This document shows positions 40,609 to 48,940 of a stretch of DNA of 64,000 bases, in pieces (position 1 is the stretch's first letter; each line of letters opens with the position of its first letter). The notes beneath the pieces are model-generated. The model was not told where the DNA came from. It saw only the letters and a program-made list of their open reading frames with translations, and made no database searches. The DNA lies in assembly GCF_002737755.1 (NCBI RefSeq), contig NZ_PEGH01000006.1, positions 1-64,000 on the forward strand. Direction: 5' to 3'. Origin of the DNA: Caulobacter sp. BP25. Its GTDB lineage: Bacteria; Pseudomonadota; Alphaproteobacteria; Caulobacterales; Caulobacteraceae. The position numbers and the translations under genes were made by a program.

Positions 40609-41054
40609 GCCCTACGGTTCAGGGTGATCGCCGCGCCCAGGGCCGGGCGGTCGTTGACCATGCCGCCGGCGCCATAGGTGGTGGCCGGCGCGCTGCGTTG
40701 GTTGGCGATCTCTTCGGCCACCGCGCGAACCAGGCCCTCGGTCACGGTGCGGGCGGCGTCGACCGCGCGGGCCTGGCGAGCGAGGACCGCGTCGAAGGCC
40801 TCGGTCGCGCGCTTGAGGCGCTGGCGCAGCTCGAGCCCAGCCGCCTCGATCAGGGCGATATTGGCGCGCACCCGCATCGACTCGTGGCGATAGACGTTAG
40901 CCAGCTTGGCGGTCTCTTCGACATACTGGGCCGCCTCATGCGGGCGGCGGTTCTCGAAGGCCTGGGCTTCCTTGGCGATCAGGTCGGTCAGGCGTTCGGT
41001 CAGCAGGATCAGCTGATTGACGCGATCGTCGGCGTCGATGGCGGCGATGGCCAT
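40605..41054 (-). CDS. flbY: FlbY/FlgN-like flagellar protein
   Basis: The 149-residue protein is mostly helical and charged (LTERLTDLIAKEAQAFENRRP, EETAKLANVYRHESMRVRANI), as in FlgN-type export chaperones. It is the third gene of flgI-flgJ-flbY; the Caulobacter flgI region is reported to include flbY. The ATG at 41054 lies 5 bp after the flgJ-like stop, and its ribosome site AAGGAG is inside the end of that gene, so translation is coupled. A role in flagellar hook-filament or basal body assembly is likely. The chaperone assignment is inference. Confidence 0.75.
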   Translation of the reverse strand: MAIAAIDADDRVNQLILLTERLTDLIAKEAQAFENRRPHEAAQYVEETAKLANVYRHESMRVRANIALIEAAGLELRQRLKRATEAFDAVLARQARAVDAARTVTEGLVRAVAEEIANQRSAPATTYGAGGMVNDRPALGAAITLNRRA

Positions 41055-41059
41055 GGGGG

Positions 41060-41392
41060 TTACTCCTTAAGACCCTGCAGTTTCAGCATTTCGCGTTCGA
41101 CGGTGGGGGCCAGGCCGATGCCGCCGGCCTTGGCCACTTGCTTGGCCATCGCTTCGGCCATCACCGACTTGAACATCTCCTCGCCCTGACCGCCGCCAAA
41201 CGGTTCGGAGGTTTTCACGCCCTCGAACATCTGCTGCATCATCACCGACAGGAACGAGGCCTCGAAGTTCTGGGCCGTCTCTTTGATTTTGCCGCGCTTG
41301 GCGAGTTCGGCGGTCGAGGCGGCCGTCGCCTTGGCGGAGGCGGAGAGCGTGGCGACGTCGGGGGTGACGGAGGACAGGGAGAAGGCGCTCAT
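41060..41392 (-). CDS. FlgJ-like rod-binding protein (N-terminal domain only)
   Basis: This 110-residue protein carries the rod-binding domain of Flg[57 protein letters not shown]. It lacks the C-terminal muramidase domain of enteric FlgJ, which is the usual state in alphaproteobacteria, where a separate lytic enzyme opens the wall. It helps rod assembly in the periplasm. The ATG at 41392 overlaps the flgI TGA (TGATG), giving a tight flgI-flgJ-flbY operon. Confidence 0.88.
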   Translation of the reverse strand: MSAFSLSSVTPDVATLSASAKATAASTAELAKRGKIKETAQNFEASFLSVMMQQMFEGVKTSEPFGGGQGEEMFKSVMAEAMAKQVAKAGGIGLAPTVEREMLKLQGLKE

Positions 41393-42516
41393 CACATCAC
41401 CTCGATGTCGGCTTGCAGGGCGCCGGCGGCCTTCACGGCCTGCAGGATCGAGATCATGTCGCGCGGCGTCACGCCCAAGGCGTTCAGGCCGCCGACCAGG
41501 CTCTTCAGCGAGGGCGAGCCGCCCAGGGTGATCAGCTTCTTGCCCTTTTCCTCTTCGACGCTGACCGCCGACTGAGGCACGACCGTGGTCTGGCCTTGGC
41601 TGAACGGGGCCGGCTGGCTGACCGCCGGAGTTTCCTGGACGGTGATCGTCAGGTTGCCCTGGGCGATCGCCACCTGGCTGATGCGGACGTCGTCGCCCAT
41701 GACGATGACGCCGGCCACTTCGTCTATGACCACCTTGGCCGGGAAGTCGGGCTCGACCTCCAGGTTCTCGATGTTGGTCATGAAGGTGATCATGTCCATG
41801 CCGGGCGGGGCGCGGACGGCGACGATGGTGGGGTTCTGCGCCTGGGCGCAGCCCGGGAACTTCTTGTTGACGGCGTCGGCGATGCGGCGGGCGGTCGTGA
41901 AGTCCGGATTGCGCAGGGTCATGCGCAGGATGTCCATGTTGACCATCTGGAAGCCGGTTTCGCGCTCGATGATGCCACCCGAGGCGATACGGCCGGCGGT
42001 CGGCACGCCTTTGGTGACCGAGCTGCCCGAGGCGCCGCCCGCCGAGACCGAGCCGGTCTGCACCGTGCCTTGGGCGACCGCGTAGGTCTGGCCGTCCGCG
42101 CCTTGTAGGCTGGTGACCAGCAGGGTGCCGCCCAGCAGGCTCTTGGCGTCGCCGAGCGCCGAGACGGTCACGTCCAGCTTCGAGCCGGCGGCCGAGAAGG
42201 GCGGCAGGCTGGCGGTCACCATGACCGTGGCCGTGTTCTTGGTGTTCAGGGTCGCGTCGCGGACGTTGACGCCCTGGCGCTCCAGCATCGCTTCCAGGCT
42301 CTGCTTGGTCATCGGCGCGTTGCGCAGGGAGTCGCCCGTGCCGTTCAGGCCGACGACGACGCCGTAGCCGACAAGCTGGTTCTCGCGCACGCCCTCGAAG
42401 GCGACGATGTCCTTGATGCGCGACTTGGCGAAGGCCGGGCTCGCCACAAGGGCGGATGCGGCGACCAGAGCGGTCAGGCCTGAGCGAAGAACGGTGCGAA
42501 AAAATGAACGCGGCAT
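41392..42516 (-). CDS. flgI: Flagellar P-ring protein FlgI
   Basis: The 374-residue protein forms the P ring of the basal body in the periplasm. A signal peptide is seen in the first 28 residues ([19 protein letters not shown]). Family motifs are [62 protein letters not shown] and the C-terminal [28 protein letters not shown]. The length is normal. The ATG at 42516 gives the signal peptide at the start. A sigma-54-type promoter lies at about 42556-42571, and the gene is divergent from fliX. Confidence 0.96.
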   Translation of the reverse strand: MPRSFFRTVLRSGLTALVAASALVASPAFAKSRIKDIVAFEGVRENQLVGYGVVVGLNGTGDSLRNAPMTKQSLEAMLERQGVNVRDATLNTKNTATVMVTASLPPFSAAGSKLDVTVSALGDAKSLLGGTLLVTSLQGADGQTYAVAQGTVQTGSVSAGGASGSSVTKGVPTAGRIASGGIIERETGFQMVNMDILRMTLRNPDFTTARRIADAVNKKFPGCAQAQNPTIVAVRAPPGMDMITFMTNIENLEVEPDFPAKVVIDEVAGVIVMGDDVRISQVAIAQGNLTITVQETPAVSQPAPFSQGQTTVVPQSAVSVEEEKGKKLITLGGSPSLKSLVGGLNALGVTPRDMISILQAVKAAGALQADIEVM

Positions 42517-42555
42517 GGCAGTCCCGTTGCGGGGAGGTGTCCCCGCGCCGCCCCA

Positions 42556-42571
42556 TGCCAGAACCGGGCCA
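42556..42571 (-). promoter_or_regulatory. Candidate sigma-54 promoter of flgI
   Basis: On the minus strand the sequence reads TGGCCCGGTTCTGGCA, with the invariant GG-N10-GC spacing of sigma-54 promoters (TGGCAC-N5-TTGC consensus). It would start transcription about 30 bp before the flgI ATG. Late flagellar genes of Caulobacter are known to use sigma-54 and FlbD. Confidence 0.6.
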
Positions 42572-42631
42572 GTTTCAAGCTCTTGTGACTCAAGGGATTC
42601 TCGGCGCGGGGGCGGGCTGGGCGGCGCCTCG

Positions 42632-42665
42632 CGGCAGATTCTGCCCGGCATTAACCATACTTCAA
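42632..42665. promoter_or_regulatory. Candidate FlbD (ftr) site and CtrA box between flgI and fliX
   Basis: CGGCAGATTCTGCCCGG (42632-42648) is a near-palindrome of the ftr type bound by FlbD, about 80 bp upstream of the flgI promoter. Next to it TTAA-CCATACT-TCAA (42651-42665) is one mismatch from the CtrA box TTAA-N7-TTAA and lies 70 bp before fliX. The arrangement fits FlbD activating flgI while overlapping the CtrA-driven fliX promoter. Confidence 0.5.
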
Positions 42666-42735
42666 GCGCGCAAACCGACTATGATTGTGCGACGAGACAA
42701 GTGACTCGCGTGTCTGAGCTTTTGGAGCTTGTCGG

Positions 42736-43170
42736 ATGAAGGTTTCCAGCACGGGGGGCGTGGGAGCGACGGGGCCGTCGCGGGCCAAGTCCTCTGGCGG
42801 CGCTTCGAGCTTCTCCCTGCCATCGGTGAACGCCGCCAGCGGCGCGGCCAGCACAGCCTCGGTCGGCGGCCTGTCGGGCGTTGGCTCGGTCGATGCGCTG
42901 CTGGCCCTGCAGGCTGCCGGCGCGCTCGGCGATCCCCTTGAACGCAAGAAGCGCGCGGTGCGCCGCGCCGACCACATCCTCGACATCCTGGGTGAGGTGC
43001 GGATCGCTCTGATCGACGGCGACATTCCGCAGGCGACCCTGGCCAATCTGCAGCGCGCGATCCGCGAGCAGCGGGACCAGACCGATGATCCGCGCCTTGA
43101 AGGCGTTCTCAACGAGATCGAGACCCGGGCCGCTGTCGAGCTTGCCAAGCTGCAAGTCAGGGGCGGCTGA
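42736..43170 (+). CDS. fliX: Flagellar assembly regulator FliX
   Basis: The 144-residue protein is FliX, the Caulobacter-lineage trans-acting factor that couples class II basal-body assembly to FlbD activity at sigma-54 promoters. The N-terminal third is low-complexity (Ser/Gly/Ala rich). The conserved part begins near VDALLALQAAGALGDPLERKKRAVRRAD and continues with ILDILGEVRIALIDGDIP. The gene is divergent from flgI, the order known in Caulobacter crescentus. The ATG at 42736 has GGAG 9 bases upstream. It is a strong lineage marker for the window. Confidence 0.93.
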   Translation: MKVSSTGGVGATGPSRAKSSGGASSFSLPSVNAASGAASTASVGGLSGVGSVDALLALQAAGALGDPLERKKRAVRRADHILDILGEVRIALIDGDIPQATLANLQRAIREQRDQTDDPRLEGVLNEIETRAAVELAKLQVRGG

Positions 43171-43373
43171 GATGGAGAGGACCGGACGCGCGAATGATCA
43201 CCGGTCCCGCGGCGCTTGGCGTTCTCGCGCGTTTTACACCTGTCCATGCCGCCGTTCCGGGCGATCCCATGAAGGTCTTTTCGCTCTTCATGCGAGGTTC
43301 ATTGAACGCGGCTCACCTTTTGGTATAAGCACCCGGCCTTTGAGGGCTGAGTTCATTGGGGCGTGAGGCGTTA

Positions 43374-43802
43374 ATGCAGACGGCCACTGTTCTAGTTGAG
43401 AAGTCCGATTACCGTCCTTCCGAGGACGAACCGTTCATGAATGACCGGCAGCTTGAGTATTTCAAGAACAAGCTGCTGGCCTGGAAGGAAGAGATCCTCC
43501 GCGAATCTCGCGAGACGGTGACTCATCTCCAGAAAGAGACCGAGAACCATGCCGATCTCGCCGATCGCGCATCCTCGGAAACTGACCGAGCCCTTGAGCT
43601 CCGCACCCGTGACCGCCAACGAAAGCTGATTTCCAAGATCGACCAGGCCCTGCGCCGAGTCGAAGACGGCTCGTACGGCTACTGCGAGGAGACGGGCGAG
43701 CCGATCGGCCTAGCCCGACTGGAAGCTCGTCCGACGGCGACCATGAGCGTGGAAGCCCAGGAGCGTCACGAGCGCCGCGAACGCGTCCACCGCGACGACT
43801 GA
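43374..43802 (+). CDS. dksA: DksA-type RNA polymerase-binding transcription factor, single-cysteine form
   Basis: The 142-residue protein is DksA, which enters the RNA polymerase secondary channel and acts with ppGpp. A coiled-coil region (KLLAWKEEILRESRETVTHL, then ADLADRASSETDRALELRTRDRQRKL) carries the tip acidic residues DLADRAS. The C-terminal zinc-finger region YGYCEETGEPIGLARLEARP is followed by TATMSVEAQE. It keeps only one of the four zinc cysteines, the others being Thr, Ser and Ala; the Rhodobacter DksA also has a single cysteine and is functional. The ATG at 43374 follows GAGG. A TTG 18 bases earlier is less likely. Confidence 0.93.
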   Translation: MQTATVLVEKSDYRPSEDEPFMNDRQLEYFKNKLLAWKEEILRESRETVTHLQKETENHADLADRASSETDRALELRTRDRQRKLISKIDQALRRVEDGSYGYCEETGEPIGLARLEARPTATMSVEAQERHERRERVHRDD

Positions 43803-43831
43803 GCGTCCGCTTCGGCGACGATTGTGTTTCG

Positions 43832-43866
43832 AGCGGCCCCAGGGGGAAACCCCGGGGCCGCTTTTG
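43832..43866 (+). terminator. Terminator of dksA
   Basis: AGCGGCCCC (43832-43840) pairs with GGGGCCGCT (43854-43862), and the inner GGGG/CCCC pair extends the stem. TTT follows directly. It lies 29 bp after the stop codon. Confidence 0.85.
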
Positions 43867-43874
43867 CCTGCCGC

Positions 43875-45089
43875 CTAGTTGGCGACGGGAGCGCTGGTCT
43901 GGAGCTTGGCCGTCAGGTCTTCTCGAAAGCGTTCAAGCGACACGGGGCCGACGGAGCTGGGCAGGGCGGTCTCCTGGCGTGTCACGTCGCCGCTCAGCCG
44001 GCGCAGCGCCTCCGGCGATTGGGTTCGGTAGTAGACGCGTACGGTTCGCCGACCCGCCTCGTCCACCAGGCTCATCAGCACGAGCGCGCCGCCTGGAGGC
44101 GTATCCCCGGTGGCGTAGCCGGGCGCATCCAGAGGAACCCCCAGCGCGGCCGCGAGAGCGGTGACATTGGTGTCGTGTCCGACCAGGACATCCACGCGAG
44201 GACCGTTCTCCAGAGTTTCCAACACCCGGCGTCCCAGCGGTCCGGCCTGTCGCGCGGTCATGTATGGAGGGCGCGTGAACACGTCGAACAGCGCCGCGTG
44301 CAGCGCGCCGAGGCGCTTCAGGGCGGCGGGGTCGATCCCCCGCCAGCTCGACGGGGCCGGGGACAGGCCTTCGACATATTGGAGCAGAAGGACTTGCGCC
44401 GTGCCGGAGGCGTCGCGGATCGGACCGCTGAGGTCGACGCCCCGCCCGTCGGCGGAGGCCTTGAGGCCGGAGGTGGACGCTGGCTGGCAGCCCTGGGGCG
44501 CACCGCAGCCCAGCACGCGGTCCAGCTCGTCGAGCTGCGGCTTGAGGCGGTCCGCCAGCCGGTCGACGCCGCCGGTATAGGCTTCGATGGAGGCGATCGC
44601 GGCGGCGGGATCGAAGGGCGCGACGCCCGCTCGCAGGGGTTCGAACAGCGGATCGATGTCACCCGCCGCGCGGTGGCCCACGACAAGGCCGCAGCCCGGC
44701 GCGAGGCCCTGGGCGAAGGCCTCGCCGCTGGCGATCGTGCGCTGGGCGGTGTTGGTCCAGATCGTGACCTGGCCCGGCATGGGGCAGCCGCGCGTCGGCA
44801 GCACGCCGAGCTTTGCGAACCAGGATCTGTCCGAGCGACCCAGCCTTTCCATGGCCCGCGCGCCGCGTGGGGTCAGGTGTTCGGCCGGCGCCGGCCAGGT
44901 CGGCCAGGGATCGCGCGTGAGCGTCCCTTCCGGCGCTTCGCCGACGATCGGGGCGCGGACGCCGTGGCGCATGACCACGACGACGTGTTCCACGCGTGGC
45001 GCGCGGGCCTCGCAGACGCCCGCCCAGCCCAGGACGGCGCAGGCGAGCAGGGAGAGCGCTAGGCGGTGCGACGTTCGCGGGCTGGACAT
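43875..45089 (-). CDS. Secreted histidine-type acid phosphatase (AppA/phytase-like)
   Basis: The 404-residue protein has a signal peptide (LALSLLACAVLGWAGVCEA). The branch-2 histidine phosphatase catalytic motif is RHGVRAP near residue 45, and the proton-donor HD lies in VLVGHDTNVTALAAALG. ERLGRSDRSWFAKLGVLP and VTIWTNTAQRTIASGEAFAQGL are further family blocks. Such periplasmic enzymes release phosphate from phytate, glucose-1-phosphate or other esters. The ATG at 45089 is preceded by GAGGAAAC. It follows the TonB receptor gene on the same strand by 96 bp, and the receptor may bring its substrate across the outer membrane. Confidence 0.9.
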   Translation of the reverse strand: MSSPRTSHRLALSLLACAVLGWAGVCEARAPRVEHVVVVMRHGVRAPIVGEAPEGTLTRDPWPTWPAPAEHLTPRGARAMERLGRSDRSWFAKLGVLPTRGCPMPGQVTIWTNTAQRTIASGEAFAQGLAPGCGLVVGHRAAGDIDPLFEPLRAGVAPFDPAAAIASIEAYTGGVDRLADRLKPQLDELDRVLGCGAPQGCQPASTSGLKASADGRGVDLSGPIRDASGTAQVLLLQYVEGLSPAPSSWRGIDPAALKRLGALHAALFDVFTRPPYMTARQAGPLGRRVLETLENGPRVDVLVGHDTNVTALAAALGVPLDAPGYATGDTPPGGALVLMSLVDEAGRRTVRVYYRTQSPEALRRLSGDVTRQETALPSSVGPVSLERFREDLTAKLQTSAPVAN

Positions 45090-45185
45090 GGCCGTTTCCT
45101 CAAAGGGGGCCCCGAAACGCAACGATGCGCTCCCCGGGCTGGGGGAGCGCATCGCCGCTTCCAAGAGCGCGGGGATGAAAGCGCT

Positions 45186-47990
45186 CTAGAAGCTCTTCTT
45201 CAGCGTCAGCAGCGTGGTTCGACCCGAGTCGACGACGTCCGACAGGGCCAGGCTGTTTTTGCCGATGTGCGACCAGTAGCTGTAGTTCTTCAGCAGGTTG
45301 GCGACCGAGAGGTCGACCTTGAAACCGTTGCCGAAGGCATAGCCCATGTGCAGGTCGACGCTGCGCATCGGTCGAACCCACAGGTTGTCCCACTCGCCGG
45401 GCTGGTCGAGCACGTCGTAGCCGGACACGTAGGCGCCCGAGTAGTGGTAGATCACGTCGAAGCTGAAGCCGCCCTTCTGGTAGAAGAGCTGGGCGTCGGC
45501 CAGCCAGTCCGGAGCGTTCTGGATGCGGTTGTCGACGCCGTCGCCCAGGTCCACGCTGGTCCACTGACGGGTGACGTTGATTCCCGCGCCCAGGCCGCTC
45601 AGCAGGCCCGGCAGGTCCGAGAACTTCTGGCGCAGCTGCAGCTCCAGGCCATAGACGTCGCCGTCGCCGCCGTTGGTGGGCTGGCTGACCGTGGTCCTGC
45701 CCACGGCGAAGGTGTCGGTGTTCACCGAGCTTGAGCCATTGTCGTACATGTAGTCCGACAGGTGCTTGTAGAAGCCGCCCAGCATGGCGTAGCCGCCCTT
45801 GCTGCTGCTCCACTCGCCCGACAGGTCGAGATTGATCGCCTTGATCGGCTTCAGGTCCGGATTGCCGCGGCTGATCGAGACGTTGCCGTCGTCGCTGACC
45901 GCGCGACGCTCGCCGCCCGCCAGCTGGATGAAGGCCGGACGGGTGTAGGACGTCCAGACCGAGCCGCGATAGACGGCCGCGTCGCTGGGGCGCCAGGTGA
46001 CGAACACGCTGGGCAGCACTTCGTTGTACTCGGTGCTGCTCGTGGCCCAGGCGCCCGTCTGTTGGCCGGCGCTGGTGGTCGGGATCGCCCAGTAGAGGTT
46101 GTCGATCTTGGTGTGTTCGTAGCGCAGGCCGGGCGTGACCTCGACGTCGCCGAACTGGTAGTCGGCCATCGCATAGATCGAAGCGACCGCCTCATCACCC
46201 TTCTGGGTGTTGCAGTTCCAGTTGTTGATCTCGTTCGAGCCGCAGGTGTCGAACGATGCGGCGGTCTTGTACTTGTAGAAGTACTCGAGCAGCTTGTCCT
46301 GGTCCACCTTCGGCGCGCGCCAATCGTATTCGCCCGGGAACACGTCTTCGTAGTAGCTGGTGGCGATGCCCAGGCTGTCCCAGGTCAGGCCGCCCTGACC
46401 GATCAGGTTGGCGAAGTGGTCATTGGTCCAGTCGCGGTTCGTCACGCGGCGATGGCTGTCGACATACTTGCCGCCCAGCTTGACCCACTGCAGCGCGCGG
46501 CCCTCGAAGACCCGCTTGGCGTCGAACTTGAAGCCGTACTTCTGCTGGCCGCTGTACTGCTCGGTCAGCTGGCCGGCGCGACGCGCCAGCAGCGCTGTGT
46601 TGGCGTTGTTGAGGTCGTCGTAGATCGTGCTGGTGAACAGCGGGCGCGGCAGGTTGTTGGAATAGCCCATCGACAGGCCGCCGAGGGTGCGGTTGGAGCC
46701 GCTGTTGAACCTGTCGCTCTGATTGATCCGCACCGAAGCCTCGATGTGGTTCGGACGGTCGTTATCGCCCTCGCTGTAGAAGACCTGAGGCGAAAGGGTC
46801 CAGGCGCCCAGCGTCTTGTCGAAGCCGGCTTGCAGGGTTCCAAGGTCGGCCTCTTCCGGGTTGGTCTCGTACCAGACGCGCGTCGAGACCTGGTCGACGC
46901 TGAGCGCGTAGCGCCCGCTGCCGGCGACGGTTTCCTTGTAGCTCTTGCTGGTGCTGACGAACTGGGTGAGCGTGGAGTTCTGCTGGGTCTTGGCGCGGGC
47001 GTAGGAGCCGCGCAGATAGACATCCAGCGTCTCGTCAGGCCGCCAGTTGAGCGTGAAATTGCCACCCCAGCGCTCGGTGAAGCCGTTCGAAACGCCGACA
47101 TTTATGCCAGTCTGGGTGATATTCTGCTCGGGATCTAGGCCCGGATAGCTTTGGCCAGCCGCGTTGCGGACCAGATAGCTCCAGCCGCCGTCGTTCTGGG
47201 CGGCCATGACGCCAGCCATCTCGCTGTTGGCGAAGTTGCGCTTGTCGTAGAAGGCGCTGGCGTAGACGCCAAAGCTCTGGTCCGGGCCGAACTTCTTGGC
47301 CAGTTCGCCCGACAGGCCGCCGCCCAGGCCCTTGTCGCCATAGTCGCGGGCGCGGCTCTCGATGCGGCCCGAAGCCGTGATCGAGCCGGAGAAGTCGCCG
47401 CGATAGTCGAACGCCGACGGCGTGCGGAAGTCGACCGTGCCCCCGATCGCGTCGCCGTCCATGTCGGCGGTCGAGGTCTTGTTCAACACGATGGTGTGCA
47501 GGCCAGACGGCGGCAGCAGGCTCAGCTTGACCTGGCGGCTGTAGGGCATGCCCTGGGCCACCGTCACGCCGTTGATCATGTTGACGTTGAACTCGGCGTT
47601 CAGGCCGCGGATCGACACGAACATGCCTTCACCGCGCGAGGCGCCGTCGATGCCGCCAAAGAACGACGAGCCGGTGTTCATCACGTTGACGCTGGGCATC
47701 ATGCCCAGCGCTTCGGCGACGTTGTGGACGGCGGTGTGTTCCAGGTCTTCCGCCGACAGCACGGCGATCGCATTGGCCGCGCGCATCTGCGTCTTGGCCG
47801 CGTCGTTGCGCTTGGCGACGATCACCAGGGAGTCGATCGTATCGGACGGCTCGGCCGACGGCGGGGCCGTCTCGGCGTGCGCGCCGCTCGCCCAAGCCAG
47901 GCCGAACACCCCCGCCAGAAGGGCGGCCTTGATCGACTTGCCCGTTTGTCCGCGCGGACGCTTGGCGCCTTCGCCGTTCCACTCTTTCAT
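45186..47990 (-). CDS. TonB-dependent receptor next to phosphatase genes
   Basis: The 934-residue receptor has a signal peptide in residues 1-38 (IKAALLAGVFGLAWASGAHA). A short linker leads to a plug domain with SAEDLEHTAVHNVAEALGMMPSVNV and VSIRGLNAEFNVNMINGV, then a beta barrel ending in TLLTLKKSF, whose last residue is Phe as in most outer-membrane proteins. The ATG at 47990 follows GGGTGTGATC. The flanking phosphatase, DeoR regulator and secreted EEP hydrolase suggest the ligand is an organic phosphate or its product. That is inference; the sequence does not give the ligand. Confidence 0.92.
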   Translation of the reverse strand: MKEWNGEGAKRPRGQTGKSIKAALLAGVFGLAWASGAHAETAPPSAEPSDTIDSLVIVAKRNDAAKTQMRAANAIAVLSAEDLEHTAVHNVAEALGMMPSVNVMNTGSSFFGGIDGASRGEGMFVSIRGLNAEFNVNMINGVTVAQGMPYSRQVKLSLLPPSGLHTIVLNKTSTADMDGDAIGGTVDFRTPSAFDYRGDFSGSITASGRIESRARDYGDKGLGGGLSGELAKKFGPDQSFGVYASAFYDKRNFANSEMAGVMAAQNDGGWSYLVRNAAGQSYPGLDPEQNITQTGINVGVSNGFTERWGGNFTLNWRPDETLDVYLRGSYARAKTQQNSTLTQFVSTSKSYKETVAGSGRYALSVDQVSTRVWYETNPEEADLGTLQAGFDKTLGAWTLSPQVFYSEGDNDRPNHIEASVRINQSDRFNSGSNRTLGGLSMGYSNNLPRPLFTSTIYDDLNNANTALLARRAGQLTEQYSGQQKYGFKFDAKRVFEGRALQWVKLGGKYVDSHRRVTNRDWTNDHFANLIGQGGLTWDSLGIATSYYEDVFPGEYDWRAPKVDQDKLLEYFYKYKTAASFDTCGSNEINNWNCNTQKGDEAVASIYAMADYQFGDVEVTPGLRYEHTKIDNLYWAIPTTSAGQQTGAWATSSTEYNEVLPSVFVTWRPSDAAVYRGSVWTSYTRPAFIQLAGGERRAVSDDGNVSISRGNPDLKPIKAINLDLSGEWSSSKGGYAMLGGFYKHLSDYMYDNGSSSVNTDTFAVGRTTVSQPTNGGDGDVYGLELQLRQKFSDLPGLLSGLGAGINVTRQWTSVDLGDGVDNRIQNAPDWLADAQLFYQKGGFSFDVIYHYSGAYVSGYDVLDQPGEWDNLWVRPMRSVDLHMGYAFGNGFKVDLSVANLLKNYSYWSHIGKNSLALSDVVDSGRTTLLTLKKSF

Positions 47991-48054
47991 GATCACACCC
48001 CTGACTTGGTTCGCTGTTCGCGACGGCGGGCTCATACGTGCGGGTTGAGACAGG

Positions 48055-48095
48055 GGTGTGACATTATGGCGCAATTTGTCGCATTGCCACACGAC
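48055..48095. promoter_or_regulatory. Imperfect dyad upstream of the TonB receptor and deoR-type genes
   Basis: Between the divergent receptor and regulator genes, GTGTG and CACAC bracket TGGCGCAAT and GCATTGCCA, an imperfect inverted repeat with GACA/TGTC half-sites inside. It is a reasonable operator candidate for the DeoR-type protein encoded next door. The gap at 47991-48167 has no gene. Confidence 0.35.
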
Positions 48096-48167
48096 CAGCT
48101 CGACAAAAGCACATCAAGCCATCAGAATTCCCACAATTATCGAGATGAGCAGCGGAGGGGAGCAGCC

Positions 48168-48929
48168 ATGCTCAGACGCCAGGACCGTCAGCGCGAGATC
48201 CTTCACAAGCTCAAACCCGGCGAAAGCCTCGTCATTGCGCGCCTGGCCCAGGAGCTGGAGGTCTCCGAGGAGACGATCCGGCGCGAACTGCGCGTGCTCG
48301 AGGCCCGTGGCGAGGTGGTCTGGACCCACGGCGTCGTCCAGCTGGCGGCGGTTTCCAGCGAAGGTCCGCACGATCGGCGCATGCAGGAGAATCTGGCGGA
48401 GAAGACCCGTATCGCCGCCGCCGCCGCGCCGTTTGTCCGCGACGGCGACACGCTGTTCATCGACGCCGGCACGACCGCCTGCTACGTGGCCCGGGCCTTG
48501 GCTGGCGTGCGCCGCGAACTGAAGGTGATCACCAATTCGCTGGTGGTGGCCCAGACCCTGGGCGGGCGAGACGGCAACAGCCTGTTCCTCGCCGGGGGCG
48601 AGCTGGACTATGACTACAAGGCGTTCTCGGACCATGTGGCCCAGGACTATGTCTCCCAGTTCACCCCGCATCTGGCCATTCTGACGGTGGGCGGCGTCCA
48701 TCCCGATCACGGCCTGACCGACCGTCACGCCCGGGAGGCGGCGATGAGCCGGATCGTCTATGAGCGCGCCGACCGGGTTCTGCTGGCCGCCGACCACACC
48801 AAGTTTGGCCGTCTGGGCCTGATCCGTACGGCCTCGCCCGAGGAGGTCGACATCCTCGTGACCGACAAGCCGCTGGAAGAGTCTTTCGTCCAGGCCTTCC
48901 GTCGCGCCACCGTCGTCATCGCGCCCTAG
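48168..48929 (+). CDS. DeoR/GlpR-family transcriptional regulator
   Basis: The 253-residue protein has an N-terminal DeoR helix-turn-helix (RQREILHKLKPGESLVIARL, then LEVSEETIRRELRVLEARGEV). The DeoR C-terminal sensor domain holds FIDAGTTACYVARAL, ITNSLVVAQ, LFLAGGELDY, and LTVGGVHPDHGLTD. DeoR sensors normally bind phosphorylated sugars or polyols. The gene is divergent from the TonB receptor and 11 bp upstream of the EEP hydrolase gene, so it probably controls this phosphoester locus. GGAGGGGAG precedes the ATG. Confidence 0.9.
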   Translation: MLRRQDRQREILHKLKPGESLVIARLAQELEVSEETIRRELRVLEARGEVVWTHGVVQLAAVSSEGPHDRRMQENLAEKTRIAAAAAPFVRDGDTLFIDAGTTACYVARALAGVRRELKVITNSLVVAQTLGGRDGNSLFLAGGELDYDYKAFSDHVAQDYVSQFTPHLAILTVGGVHPDHGLTDRHAREAAMSRIVYERADRVLLAADHTKFGRLGLIRTASPEEVDILVTDKPLEESFVQAFRRATVVIAP

Positions 48930-48940
48930 ACGTCGCGGCG

